A DNA stretch of 48,756 nt from Bradyrhizobium lablabi (GTDB lineage: Bacteria; Pseudomonadota; Alphaproteobacteria; Rhizobiales; Xanthobacteraceae). The number at the start of each line of letters is the position of its first letter. Within the stretch, counting starts at the first letter, position 1. Below the pieces are notes generated by a model that did no database searches, was not told the DNA's origin, and was given only the letters and a program-made list of their open reading frames with translations. A program made the translations under genes and the position numbers. The DNA lies in contig NZ_LLYB01000086.1 in assembly GCF_001440475.1 (NCBI RefSeq), positions 1 to 48,756 of the forward strand. The letters are read 5' to 3'. Below, in pieces: positions 25,098 to 33,306 of this stretch.

Positions 25098-25934
25098 CTA
25101 TTTCCCTACCGCATCCGCGACCGCGCGCCAGATCTGGTCCTTCAATGCGGTCGCCGGCGGGCTTGGGATCGTCACCGCGGGTCCCTCGCGCTTCTTGCAG
25201 GCTTCCACCAGCCGCAGCACCCAGATTTCGCCGTCGGTGTAATAGAGGTCGCCGCCGCCATTGCGCCCTGCGAGTGTCGGCCCGATGCCGGTGACCTGGT
25301 ATTTCGCCTCCACCATGCCGGCGTTTTCCAGGTCAACCGCGAGCAATGCGCGCTCGGCGTCGAGATCGGGGCTGATGTGATGCGTGACCGCGCCGGTATA
25401 TCGGCTGACGCCGACGCCGCGATCTTCCGTCGCCGCGCCGAGCCAGACCGGACGCTTCTCCTCGCCGCTCTCCAGCACCTTCCAGTAGCGCACATGATTG
25501 CGGCGATCGGCGCTGGTCCCGATCGGCTTTTCAAAGGCGAGATCTTCGCGGCGGCCGAGGTAATAGAGATTGCTCACCGGCGCCTCCTTGTAGGGACGGT
25601 CGAGCAGCACGCTGCCGATGATCTCGATCGAGGATTTCAGCGTGATCTGGTCGGCCGGATACCAGCCGGCCGCATGCATCGCGCAGACGACGTCGCCGAG
25701 GTCGCCGATCATGCCGACATTCATGGGATCGCCGGGAATGCCCTGCGCCGTGCGCGTCACCATCGGCATCTCGGCGAGCCCGCGCTGATGCTCGTAATGC
25801 GTCCAGAAACCCGGCAGCACCAGATAGGCGAGCAGGCCGTAGCCGCCGAGGATGACGGCCGCGAGCATCAAGGCGCGACGCCATCCGCCGCGCCGTTGCC
25901 GCCGCAATCGCTTTTCGATGCGTTGATCAGGCAC
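25098..25934 (-). CDS. Membrane-anchored LssY C-terminal domain protein
   Basis: The 278-residue protein has a basic N-terminus, one membrane segment (about 22-42, ALMLAAVILGGYGLLAYLVL) and a soluble domain matching the LssY C-terminal type: DPMNVGMIGDLGDV, AGWYPADQITLKSS, APVSNLYYLGRREDLAFE, RRNHVRYW and THHISPDLDAER. The domain's biochemical function is not known to me; in other bacteria it is attached to PAP2-type phosphatase or DedA-like membrane proteins, and here it stands alone. The start is GTG at 25934 with GGGAGG upstream. It follows the nuclease-like gene on the same strand. Confidence 0.75.
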   Translation of the reverse strand: MPDQRIEKRLRRQRRGGWRRALMLAAVILGGYGLLAYLVLPGFWTHYEHQRGLAEMPMVTRTAQGIPGDPMNVGMIGDLGDVVCAMHAAGWYPADQITLKSSIEIIGSVLLDRPYKEAPVSNLYYLGRREDLAFEKPIGTSADRRNHVRYWKVLESGEEKRPVWLGAATEDRGVGVSRYTGAVTHHISPDLDAERALLAVDLENAGMVEAKYQVTGIGPTLAGRNGGGDLYYTDGEIWVLRLVEACKKREGPAVTIPSPPATALKDQIWRAVADAVGK

Positions 25935-26105
25935 CGTGGCTGCGCCTCCCTCTCTTCGCTCTTCGCGGGGCCGCGACGAGCGAAGCTCGCGCTGAGAGCG
26001 TTGGGGTGAGGGGCTCTCTCCGCGCGTTCGATGTCAATTGATGGACCTGCATCCCCGCACCCGGATCGCGCCGGACGATGCTTCGCATCGCTCGTGGCGA
26101 TCCGA

Positions 26106-26129
26106 CCTCTCCCCGCAAGCGGGGCGAGG
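26106..26129 (+). repeat. Short repeat hairpin (CCTCTCCCCGC / GCGGGGCGAGG)
   Basis: CCTCTCCCCGC (26106-26116) and GCGGGGCGAGG (26119-26129) form an 11-bp stem with one mismatch. It is part of about 190 bases of repeat-like sequence between the nuclease-like gene and the LssY_C gene, including GGGGTGAGGGGCTCTC near 26003. Confidence 0.55.
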
Positions 26130-26142
26130 TTGAAGAACGTCG

Positions 26143-26874
26143 CTACCGTCGCGTCTCTCTGCAGCCCGCAGCTTCGGCCTCCTCGACCGAGCAGAACCAG
26201 CGCGTGCCTTTTGAGATCTTCATCTCGATCTTCGCATACCAGCGGCTGGTCGGCTGATGATAGATGCACTCGCCGGAGCGGTTGACGTTGCCCTTGATGG
26301 TGCAATCGGGCGAGGGCGCGACCGGGCCGGACGCCGAAGCCAGCAGAACCGCCCTGGCATTTTCCGGCGGGGTGACGGCGCCGAGAATGGCGGTCTTCTT
26401 GTTGCGGATGCGCCAGTCCCACGGTGCGATGAACGCGCCCTGCCACATCCCGACCTTGGCTTCGCGCGCGGCCTTTTCGTCCGGCTCGTAATCGCGCGAG
26501 ATCCGCGTCAGCGCCAGCGCCCAGCCGTTCGACACCAGCCATTTCTGGATGTCCTCGCCGTCGGCCTGGCAGCGCGCCACGGTGCGGCCGCGGCGATCGA
26601 CGGCACCCCTGGTCTGGCAGGTCCAGCTCTTGTTGCCGAAGTGCTTTATCAACTCGTCGCGGGCGGCGACGCCGCAGGTCCAGCGCTCGGCCTTGGTATT
26701 GAGACAGAGCTGATCGACGGCCGGCGCGTCGATACCGCCGAGGCGGATGCGGTGGTTGCCGATCTGGAGCTGATCGCCTTCGCGGATCTTCGGCACGCCG
26801 ATGATGTCGGCCGCCTGCGCGACGGCGGGGAGCGACAGCAGCAGGACGGCGGCAAGCAATGTCCGTAGTTTCAT
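26143..26874 (-). CDS. Exported staphylococcal-nuclease-fold protein with C-terminal Cys domain
   Basis: The 243-residue protein has a Sec signal peptide (1-21, ending AQA) and an SNase fold (about 22-155). D34 (GDQLQ) and R44 (IRLGGID) match nuclease D21 and R35, and R97 (RRGRTV) matches R87, but A52 (GIDAPAVDQ) replaces the catalytic Glu43. A small Cys-containing domain follows (about 195-243: CTIKGNVN, GECIYHQPTSRWY, RWFCSVEEAEAAGC), like the 'sunset' domain. Nuclease activity is therefore doubtful; nucleic acid or envelope binding is possible. I use the ATG at 26874, which begins the signal peptide. Confidence 0.82.
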   Translation of the reverse strand: MKLRTLLAAVLLLSLPAVAQAADIIGVPKIREGDQLQIGNHRIRLGGIDAPAVDQLCLNTKAERWTCGVAARDELIKHFGNKSWTCQTRGAVDRRGRTVARCQADGEDIQKWLVSNGWALALTRISRDYEPDEKAAREAKVGMWQGAFIAPWDWRIRNKKTAILGAVTPPENARAVLLASASGPVAPSPDCTIKGNVNRSGECIYHQPTSRWYAKIEMKISKGTRWFCSVEEAEAAGCRETRR

Positions 26875-26976
26875 CGGCAATCCCGGCAAAGCAATGATGC
26901 GGATTGTGCGGAGATCGGAGCGGTCTTGCCAGAGCACGGACGTCGCACCGCTTTCAACTTCCCGTCATTGCGAACT

Positions 26977-27013
26977 CGTAGCCCGGATTTCGCTTCGCTC
27001 CATCCGGGCTACG
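26977..27013 (+). repeat. GTAGCCCGGAT repeat that supplies a gene's stop codon
   Basis: CGTAGCCCGGAT (26977-26988) and ATCCGGGCTACG (27002-27013) are perfect 12-bp arms. The last codon of the gene to the right (minus strand) is followed by TAG that lies inside the right arm (27009-27011). A run of seven T at 27014-27020 encodes the Lys-Lys of that protein's end. A related repeat is at 39372-39447. Confidence 0.8.
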
Positions 27014-28736
27014 TTTTTTTCATCACCCGTCGCGCCAGCGCCAGGCCCATCAACACGAACGCCGACGTCACTTCGGGGCCGCCGACCAGAATCCGCGTCG
27101 GCGTCTTCATCTTGTTCCATTCATACGCCCGATACGGCCCGTGACGACCGCCTTCGCCGAACTGGGCGACGATGCAGTTGAGCGCCGGCGCAAACGTCGA
27201 GACGTCGGCGCCGAGATGCGCCAGCGCCATCAGCGCCAGCGCGGCGTCGAACGGGTTCATCTCGCGGGTGATCAATTCGCCCTCGACATAGTCGAGCACC
27301 TTGCCCCGGATGAATTCGAACGCGCCGTCCGGATCGATCGCCCGCCGCGCCGCGTCGGGCAACGCCATGAACGCGGCATGGCAGCGGCCGAAATAGGCGG
27401 AGTACAGTTCGGGCAAGTAATAGATATGCGAGCGCGGATCGGCGAAGGCGCCGCTTTCGGCGAGCCGCCGCTGGAAGCCGATGATGCGGTGCACGGTCTC
27501 CAGCCGCTGCGGCGTCTCCAGGATCTTCCAGCGCTTGAGGTTGCGGAATGAGACCTCGAGAATGTCGAGATTGAGGGTGGGATCGAGGTCGTTGCCGTAG
27601 GGGCGCTCGCCCTTGATATTGTCGATCCAGGTGACGACGCCGCCCTCGTAATCGATATTGTCGTTCAGTGGCACGGTGACGCGCGGCTCGTTGGCGCCCT
27701 CGCGCACCTGATAGCCGCGGTAAAAATCCAAAAGCGGCTGGTCGAGGATCGGATCGGTCGAGCCGGCCTGTGTCGCGGCGGAGAATGAACAGGCTGTGGT
27801 ATCGCAGTCCGGCACGTAGATGCCAAAACCCAAATCCTGCTTGATCTGGGCGAAGAAGCGCGAGAAGCGCGGATGCGGCAGCGGCGCCAGTGCGGTGATC
27901 ACCCGCACCGTCGAGCCGTCATGCGAGGGCACTTCCTCGGCCGAGGTCTTCAGGCAGAAATCCACCATTTCGTCGATCGCGCGCCGCGATACCGCGGTCT
28001 CTTCCTTCGACGCCAGCCCGGTCTCGAGGTAGCTCAGCAGCGCCTCGGTGAAGAAGGCGTCGTAATAGGCTGAGCGGTGGCGGATCTGCACCGGCTCCCA
28101 CATCGGCTCGGCAATCCCTTGCCAGGGCGGGTTGATCAGCGCGCGCGCCGGCGAATGCGCGATGAAGATCCGCGCCAGGCTGAACAAGAGCGTCGAGTTC
28201 TTGTAGCCGCGCGAGTTCAGCCCGGTCAGCGCCATCAGCATCTCGCGCCCGCCCATGTCGGCATCGCCGATCAGGTTGAAGGCGGCGTAGGTCGGCAGGA
28301 AGCCGTTTTTCGAAAACGAGCCCAGCAAATGCGCGCCGCAGCGGCGGATCACCCGGTCGATCTCGGCGGCAGCGGGCGCCTGCGGCGGCGCCTTCACGTG
28401 GGGCGGGGAGGGATGGCGGACGTCGATGTCGGCCATCAACTCGGCTATCGGCTGGCCGACCGCGGCCCAGTCCGGCTCGGCATCGTCGCGCGCCCGGACC
28501 AGCGCCTCGCGCAAGGCGCCGAGCCGCTTCTCGTCCCGCAGGGCCGGATGCCCGGTCCGCCGCAGCAGCGGCCGCAGCGCCGGGTTGCCCAGCGCGGTAC
28601 GATAGAACTTCCCCAGATGGGGATCGCCGCCGCGGTATTTCAGCAGCACGGGGTCGCAGACGTCGTATAGCGACGGGCCGTCTTTCCGCGCGGTCAGCGC
28701 CCGAAAAGCGGCGCCGGCAATCATAGAAAAGCCCAT
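27009..28736 (-). CDS. Large helical protein of unknown family with DxDTTA motif
   Basis: This 575-residue protein has no signal peptide and looks all-helical. I do not recognise the family. The chain has repeated helical segments with terpene-cyclase/prenyltransferase-toroid character and a striking YVPDCDTTACSFSAA segment at D310-C311-D312-T313-T314-A315. Class II terpene cyclases use DxDD(T/S)A as their catalytic acid; here the third residue Asp is kept and the fourth is Thr. A protonation-type cyclase or a non-catalytic toroid are both possible. The ATG at 28736 has GGAAAGAG upstream. It is divergent from the pseudo-caspase gene, with a CRP-like site between. The stop codon lies in a repeat. 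Confidence 0.72.
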   Translation of the reverse strand: MGFSMIAGAAFRALTARKDGPSLYDVCDPVLLKYRGGDPHLGKFYRTALGNPALRPLLRRTGHPALRDEKRLGALREALVRARDDAEPDWAAVGQPIAELMADIDVRHPSPPHVKAPPQAPAAAEIDRVIRRCGAHLLGSFSKNGFLPTYAAFNLIGDADMGGREMLMALTGLNSRGYKNSTLLFSLARIFIAHSPARALINPPWQGIAEPMWEPVQIRHRSAYYDAFFTEALLSYLETGLASKEETAVSRRAIDEMVDFCLKTSAEEVPSHDGSTVRVITALAPLPHPRFSRFFAQIKQDLGFGIYVPDCDTTACSFSAATQAGSTDPILDQPLLDFYRGYQVREGANEPRVTVPLNDNIDYEGGVVTWIDNIKGERPYGNDLDPTLNLDILEVSFRNLKRWKILETPQRLETVHRIIGFQRRLAESGAFADPRSHIYYLPELYSAYFGRCHAAFMALPDAARRAIDPDGAFEFIRGKVLDYVEGELITREMNPFDAALALMALAHLGADVSTFAPALNCIVAQFGEGGRHGPYRAYEWNKMKTPTRILVGGPEVTSAFVLMGLALARRVMKKT

Positions 28737-29156
28737 GCAGTCTCTTTCCGCCGGAACGGTGAAGGGAGGGCTGCGTTGAGCACGGTCCGTAAAACCCCGG
28801 AAAGTCCCGGGGTTTCGGAACGGGCTCGATGGGGAGTCCACGCAGCCACCGCCGGCCGGATCGGGCCCGCAAGCCTTTGAAAACTATACAAATCCACTGA
28901 AAAATACAAATGTGATGTAGATCACTTAGGGAAGGATTAACCTTCGGCCAGTATCGGCGACAACTGGGACTATGCACCAAATGAGGTTGTTCGGGAGGGG
29001 CTGACAGGCTAAAAGCCGGGTTGTTGCGGTGCCGCAAATTGCGCGCAATTGGACGGCACACACCTTGCAACCCCTTCAAACCTGAATGCTGCTCACGCGA
29101 CTAACTGGCGCGGTCTTGCTTGGCGCCTTCAGACAAAACTTGGGAATGGTAACGCG
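28737..29156. other. 420-base intergenic region between divergent genes
   Basis: This gap separates the DxDTTA protein gene from the pseudo-caspase gene. It is AT-richer around 28870-28945 and holds a CRP-like site (28911-28926). No small gene with a ribosome site was seen. Likely it contains both promoters. Confidence 0.6.
28911..28926 (+). promoter_or_regulatory. CRP-like site TGTGA-N6-TCACT
   Basis: TGTGA (28911-28915), TGTAGA, TCACT (28922-28926) matches nine of the ten conserved positions of the CRP consensus TGTGA-N6-TCACA. It is 182 bases from the start of the DxDTTA gene and 238 bases from that of the pseudo-caspase gene. A Crp-type regulator with matching recognition residues is encoded at 38683. 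Confidence 0.6.
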
Positions 29157-29996
29157 ATGAACCTCGGTCAGCTCCACATTTCCCGCCGCAGCATCACCAT
29201 GGCCGTTGCGTTTGTCGGCCTGGTGTCGCTGGCGATCGGCGCTCATGCTGCGCTGAACAAGCGTTCGCTCGACGCCGCCAAGGCGATCGGCACCGAGCAG
29301 ACCGGCTCGATCGGGGCTTCCGGCAACCGCGTTGCGCTGGTGATCGGCAACGGCCATTATCCGGATGCGTCAGCGCCGCTGTCCCAGCCCATCAACGACG
29401 CCCGCGGTCTCACCGCTGCGCTGCGCGCCAAGGGTTTTGACGTCGACGTGGTCGAGGACGCCACCAAGGACGATATGGCCCGCGCCGTCGCCCGCCTGAA
29501 GGACAAGATCAAGCCGGACACCGTCGCGATGCTGTTCTTCGGCGGCTATGGCGTTCAGGTCGGCCGCGAAAGCTTCATGATCCCGGTCGATGCCGCGATC
29601 TGGAAGGAAGGCGACGTCCGCCGCGACGGCGTCTCGATCGAGCAGGTGCTGGACGCGATGACCGAGAAGGGCGCCAAGGCCAAGCTCGTCGTCGTCGACG
29701 CCTCCCGCCGCAACCCCTATGAGCGCCGCTTCCGCTCCTACTCCCACGGCCTCGCGCCGATCTCGGCGCCGGAGAACGCGCTGATCCTGACCTCGGCGAC
29801 GCCGGGCAAGGTCGCCGACGACGGCAAGGGCCAGTACAGCGTGCTCGTCACCGAGCTGCTGAACAATCTTTCCTCGCAATCCGGCGCCGCCAGCGCCTTC
29901 AACAAGACCCGCATCTCCGTCTCCCGCGCCTCCGATGGCGAGCAGGTGCCGCAGGTCTCCTCGTCCCTGATGGAAGACGTCCGCATCGGCGGGTAA
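29157..29996 (+). CDS. Pseudo-caspase (C14-fold protein with Tyr/Ser at catalytic sites)
   Basis: The 279-residue protein has a signal peptide or anchor (about 10-32, SITMAVAFVGLVSLAIGAHA) and a caspase-like (peptidase C14) domain from 57 (RVALVIGNGHYPDA). In active family members the catalytic His is in (Y/F)(S/A)GHG and the Cys in D-A/S-C; here the places are Y131 (FFGGYGVQ) and S183 (VVVDASRRNP). Both catalytic residues are therefore replaced and peptidase activity is unlikely. It shares the RRNPYERRFR block and FMIPVDAAIW with the second such protein in this window. It is exported or membrane-anchored and probably has a binding or scaffold role. Confidence 0.88.
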   Translation: MNLGQLHISRRSITMAVAFVGLVSLAIGAHAALNKRSLDAAKAIGTEQTGSIGASGNRVALVIGNGHYPDASAPLSQPINDARGLTAALRAKGFDVDVVEDATKDDMARAVARLKDKIKPDTVAMLFFGGYGVQVGRESFMIPVDAAIWKEGDVRRDGVSIEQVLDAMTEKGAKAKLVVVDASRRNPYERRFRSYSHGLAPISAPENALILTSATPGKVADDGKGQYSVLVTELLNNLSSQSGAASAFNKTRISVSRASDGEQVPQVSSSLMEDVRIGG

Positions 29997-30409
29997 GGGC
30001 GCGCGCCTCTCTTTGTCGTCCCTGCGAAAGCAGGGACCCATACGCCGCGGCCTTCGGAAGTGGCACGCGGGGAGACGGCTTTGCTTTAAGCAGCTGAATT
30101 CGGTGGTTATGGGGTCCCTGTGTTCGCAGGGACCACGGATAGTTACCTCGCGATCGCGAGGTCCTCTTCAAATTCGCAAGTCTTCCGGGATTTGGCCGAT
30201 CGCGCTGCCCTGCGAACGACCCGCGGCGGCCTCTGAAGCTACAAATCCCGCATATCTTACGGCTTGTTTCGTAAAAACCACAATATAAGCGATAAATCAG
30301 GAAAATACCGTAACCATTACAATGCGGAACTTGGCCGGGCCGCAATTCCCGCTAGAGTGCACAGCGTCGCGATTGTTGCGCCGTTGTCCATCTGGTCATT
30401 GGAATTGAA
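29997..30409. other. 413-base intergenic region with a nested repeat
   Basis: The left part is a nested palindromic repeat (30019-30134). The right part (about 30240-30409) is AT-rich and probably holds the promoter of the outer membrane protein gene. The small frame at 30013-30288 is composed largely of repeat sequence and is not considered a gene. Confidence 0.6.
30019..30134 (+). repeat. Nested palindromic repeat (TCCCTGC...GCAGGGA)
   Basis: TCCCTGC-GAAA-GCAGGGA (30019-30036) and GGTCCCTG-N6-CAGGGACC (30113-30134) are each hairpins, and they also pair with one another across the element (GCAGGGACCCATA with TATGGGGTCCCTG). It follows the pseudo-caspase gene directly and could act as a terminator. 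Confidence 0.75.
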
Positions 30410-31876
30410 ATGAAAAAGCTCGTTCTCGCCGCCTCCGTGCTTGCCGCCAGTGCGGCCACGGCCCCCGCCGCTGATCTGCCTGTGAAAGCCAAGCCAATCG
30501 TTGCCGCGGGCCTCGACTGGAGCGGCGTCTATATCGGCGCCCATGCCGGCTATGGCGGCGGCATGATGGACTGGATGTCGATCCAGCCTGGAGCGGACTT
30601 CGTGGCGCGCGGTCCGCTGGCCGGTGGCCAGGTCGGCATCAACAAGCAGCTCGGCAGCTTTGTGTTCGGCCTCGAGCTCGATGGTTCCTGGGCCGACATC
30701 AAGGGGACCGGCGTCGTCAGCTTCAGCGGTCCGGTCTTCGGGGGCAGCTTCGACGCCCGCTCGACGTCCAAGATCGATGGTCTCGTGACTTTCGCAGGGC
30801 GCGCCGGCATCGCTGCCGATCGCTGGTTTGTCTTTGCCAAGGGCGGCATATCAGCAGCGCACGAGAGGCACGATTTCGGCGGCACCTCAAGTACGCTCGT
30901 CGGCGGCGTCGTCGTGACCCAAACGGCCAGCATGAGTGGCTCGGAAATCCGCTACGCACCGATGCTGGGCTTTGGCGCCGAATATGCGCTCGCGGGTTCG
31001 TGGTCGGTGCTTGCTGAATACAACTACCATCATTTCGGCAACGCCGCGGCGCGGCTCACGGGAACGATTGCCGGCAACAACCGCGTTGATGAGGCGATCC
31101 ATGTAGCCAAGCTCGGCGTCAATTATCGCTTCGGCGGCATTGCCGTCGATCCGTCCATCGCTCCGGTGCCGGCAGTGCCCGCTACCCTCTGGACCGGCGC
31201 CTATATCGGCGCGCAGGGCGGTTATGGCTGGGGCCAGACCCGATCGCCCGATGTCCTCAATGTATTGCCGGCGAACGACCAGCCGCACTTTGACACCTCG
31301 GGCTGGATCGCGGGCGGCACCATCGGCGTCAACGCCCAATCCGGCCGCTTCGTCATCGGTGTCGAAGGCGAAATCCTCGCCACCGGCATCAAGGGCAATT
31401 ATGACCGGTCGCTGGCTGCCGGCCCCGCCGTCATCAACGCGACCTACACCAGCAGGATCGACTGGCTCGCGCTCGCCACCGCCCGCGCCGGCTTTGTCGT
31501 CGGCGACCAATGGATGCTGTACGGCAAAGGCGGCCTTGCGATCGCCGAGGAGCAGCACTCGGCCGCGGCGCTGCAGAGCGTCCCCGGCATCTCGGTTGCG
31601 ATCGATTTCGCGGGCAAGGCCGTTCACACCGGCGCGGTGATCGGCGCCGGCGCCGAATATGCCTTCGCGCCGAACTGGTCGGTGAAGGCCGAATACGACT
31701 ACATCAAGATGTTCGCGCAACAGGTCCAGCTCAGCGGCACGGCTTCCGGTGGGCCGTTCGGCGCCGCCAGCCAGTTCGGCGTAACGGCCAGCAAGATCAA
31801 CCAGGACCTGCACCTCGTGAAATTCGGCGTGAACTACCACTTCAATTCGCAGCCGGTGGTGGCCGCGCGATACTGA
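30410..31876 (+). CDS. Outer membrane protein with two tandem Omp25/31-like barrels
   Basis: The 488-residue protein has a signal peptide (1-20, ending APA before ADLP) and two copies of an eight-strand outer membrane barrel of the Omp25/Omp31 type. The first starts at WSGVYIGAHAGYGGG (about 37) and ends KLGVNYRFGG (about 243); the second starts at WTGAYIGAQGGYGWG (about 262) and ends KFGVNYHFNSQPVVAARY (488). Most rhizobial relatives have one barrel of about 220-280 residues, so this is an internal duplication. Spacer APVPAVPA is proline-rich. It probably is a porin-like or structural surface protein. Confidence 0.88.
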   Translation: MKKLVLAASVLAASAATAPAADLPVKAKPIVAAGLDWSGVYIGAHAGYGGGMMDWMSIQPGADFVARGPLAGGQVGINKQLGSFVFGLELDGSWADIKGTGVVSFSGPVFGGSFDARSTSKIDGLVTFAGRAGIAADRWFVFAKGGISAAHERHDFGGTSSTLVGGVVVTQTASMSGSEIRYAPMLGFGAEYALAGSWSVLAEYNYHHFGNAAARLTGTIAGNNRVDEAIHVAKLGVNYRFGGIAVDPSIAPVPAVPATLWTGAYIGAQGGYGWGQTRSPDVLNVLPANDQPHFDTSGWIAGGTIGVNAQSGRFVIGVEGEILATGIKGNYDRSLAAGPAVINATYTSRIDWLALATARAGFVVGDQWMLYGKGGLAIAEEQHSAAALQSVPGISVAIDFAGKAVHTGAVIGAGAEYAFAPNWSVKAEYDYIKMFAQQVQLSGTASGGPFGAASQFGVTASKINQDLHLVKFGVNYHFNSQPVVAARY

Positions 31877-31926
31877 GCGGCGCGGGGACGCTACGAAGCG
31901 AACCGCCGCCGCTACGGCAGCGCGCT

Positions 31927-31950
31927 CCCTCTCCCGCCTGCGGGGGAGGG
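31927..31950 (+). repeat. Hairpin repeat CCCTCTCCC / GGGGGAGGG
   Basis: CCCTCTCCC (31927-31935) and GGGGGAGGG (31942-31950), a near-perfect stem followed by CCGGGGTGGGGGTG, sits 50 bases after the porin gene stop and before the convergent adaptor gene. It is a common rhizobial repeat and may help to end transcription. Confidence 0.55.
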
Positions 31951-31993
31951 CCGGGGTGGGGGTGCCACCGCATCGGTGCTCGTAGTTACTTTA

Positions 31994-32890
31994 CTACTTC
32001 GCGTCGGCGCTCGCCGTCACCGCCCGCACCGGATCGCCCTCGCGCAGCAGCGCGCCGGCGCGCGCCACCACGATGTCGCCTTCCTGCAGGCCCGAGGTGA
32101 TCTCGACCTGCCCGGCCGCCATCAGTCCGGTTTCCACCCGCCGCGTTTCGACGCGGGCGCGCCGCACCACCTGCACCACGGTGCCGGCGGTGCCGTAGAG
32201 GATCGCGGTCAGCGGCACCGCGACGCCGCAGCTCTGCCCGGTCTTGATCTGCGCGCGGCCGCTTGAATTCACCAGCAGGCGGCGGTTGGTGGTGACGCCG
32301 ACGAACACCTGCGCGAGCTGGCTGTTCGGCTCCACGGTGGTCGAGAGACGCCGCACCTTGCCGTCGACCTCGCCGGCGCCGATCACCTTGATCCGCGCGG
32401 TCTGGTTCACCTGCAGCTTCTGGATATCGCGCGTCGGCACCATGCCGACCAAGTCGAACTCGCCGCGTGCGATGATCGAGAACAGCGCCTCGCCCTTGCC
32501 CGACGCCATCGCGCCGACCGACGCGGTGGAAGCCGAGACCACCCCCGCCACCGGCGCCTGCACCGTGACCGATCCGCCTTCGGGCAAATTCAGCTTCGCC
32601 ATCACCTGGCCCGCGGTGACGCTGTCGCCCGCATCCACCATCACCTCGGCCACCTTCAGCCCCATCCGCTCGGGCCGCACCTGCGTCTCCTCGCGCGGAA
32701 TGATGGTGCCGGACACCTCGACGATATTGGCGAAACAGGATTTCGCGGCTTTCAGGACGGTGACGGCGGCGCCCTTGGGGGCGGCGTCCTCGTCGGCGGC
32801 GAGGGAAGGTGAAATCGAAAGACAGAGCGCGCTTGCGACGATCACGGCGGTGAGCTTTGGTGTGAGATCGCGCGCAGCAAGAACGGGCAT
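31994..32890 (-). CDS. RND efflux periplasmic adaptor (HlyD/MFP family), without adjacent pump
   Basis: The 298-residue protein has a signal peptide (about 1-31), a lipoyl-like hybrid motif split around 70-130 (GLKVAEVMVDAGDSVTAGQ, then VQAPVAGVVSA) and a beta-barrel/MP domain (GMVPTRDIQKLQVN, GQSCGVAVPLTAI, LQEGDIVVA). It lacks the long coiled-coil hairpin. It resembles the adaptor at 42681-43604 (shared SCF...VSGTIIPREETQV- and CGVAVP-like blocks), which does have a pump partner. No inner membrane pump lies next to it, so its partner must be elsewhere or shared. The ATG at 32890 has AAGGA 7 bases upstream. Confidence 0.85.
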   Translation of the reverse strand: MPVLAARDLTPKLTAVIVASALCLSISPSLAADEDAAPKGAAVTVLKAAKSCFANIVEVSGTIIPREETQVRPERMGLKVAEVMVDAGDSVTAGQVMAKLNLPEGGSVTVQAPVAGVVSASTASVGAMASGKGEALFSIIARGEFDLVGMVPTRDIQKLQVNQTARIKVIGAGEVDGKVRRLSTTVEPNSQLAQVFVGVTTNRRLLVNSSGRAQIKTGQSCGVAVPLTAILYGTAGTVVQVVRRARVETRRVETGLMAAGQVEITSGLQEGDIVVARAGALLREGDPVRAVTASADAK

Positions 32891-33306
32891 CGGCAATTCC
32901 TTCTCAAATTCAGGGCCTTGGATACCAGAAAGGGCACGTTGGCGCCAAGCGGGATTGATGGCTATCGCCGGCGGCGATTTCTGCCGGCACCACATTCCCG
33001 CGCTCACTGATTTTGTTTTGGCACGTGGAGAAACGTTCAACTCGTCGTGTTTCGAGACGCGTGTTCCGTGCTCACTCGGAACAAGCGCAAGCGCCTTATT
33101 CCTGAGATGAGGCAGTTTGAAATCAACGGCGGATTCTAGGGGTGAGCAACGCGACTTGTCCCGTCGTAGCTCGCCAGAGCGAAGGCGGAAGCGGGCCCGC
33201 CATATCTCCCCGGCGCGACGCTGCTGACACCATGCTGGCAGCAGGCCTTCGATAGAAAGGAAGGACAGGCAGGGGCCACCGGGTTCCGGCTTTGGAGAAC
33301 ATAGCC
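32891..33306. other. 416-base intergenic region
   Basis: The region separates the divergent adaptor gene and DUF1127 gene. It has one clear inverted repeat, TGTTCCG-N8-CGGAACA (33062-33083). Frames reading through it have no ribosome site or recognisable pattern. Otherwise I see nothing in it. Confidence 0.5.

Noticed and set aside
26977..27020. GTAGCCCGGAT hairpin followed by seven T as a plus-strand intrinsic terminator
   Set aside because: No plus-strand gene ends upstream, and the T run is the reverse of the Lys codons at the end of the minus-strand gene.
30013..30288. 91-codon frame after the first pseudo-caspase gene
   Set aside because: Most of it is the nested GCAGGGA repeat; such frames (RKQGPIRRG) recur wherever that repeat occurs.
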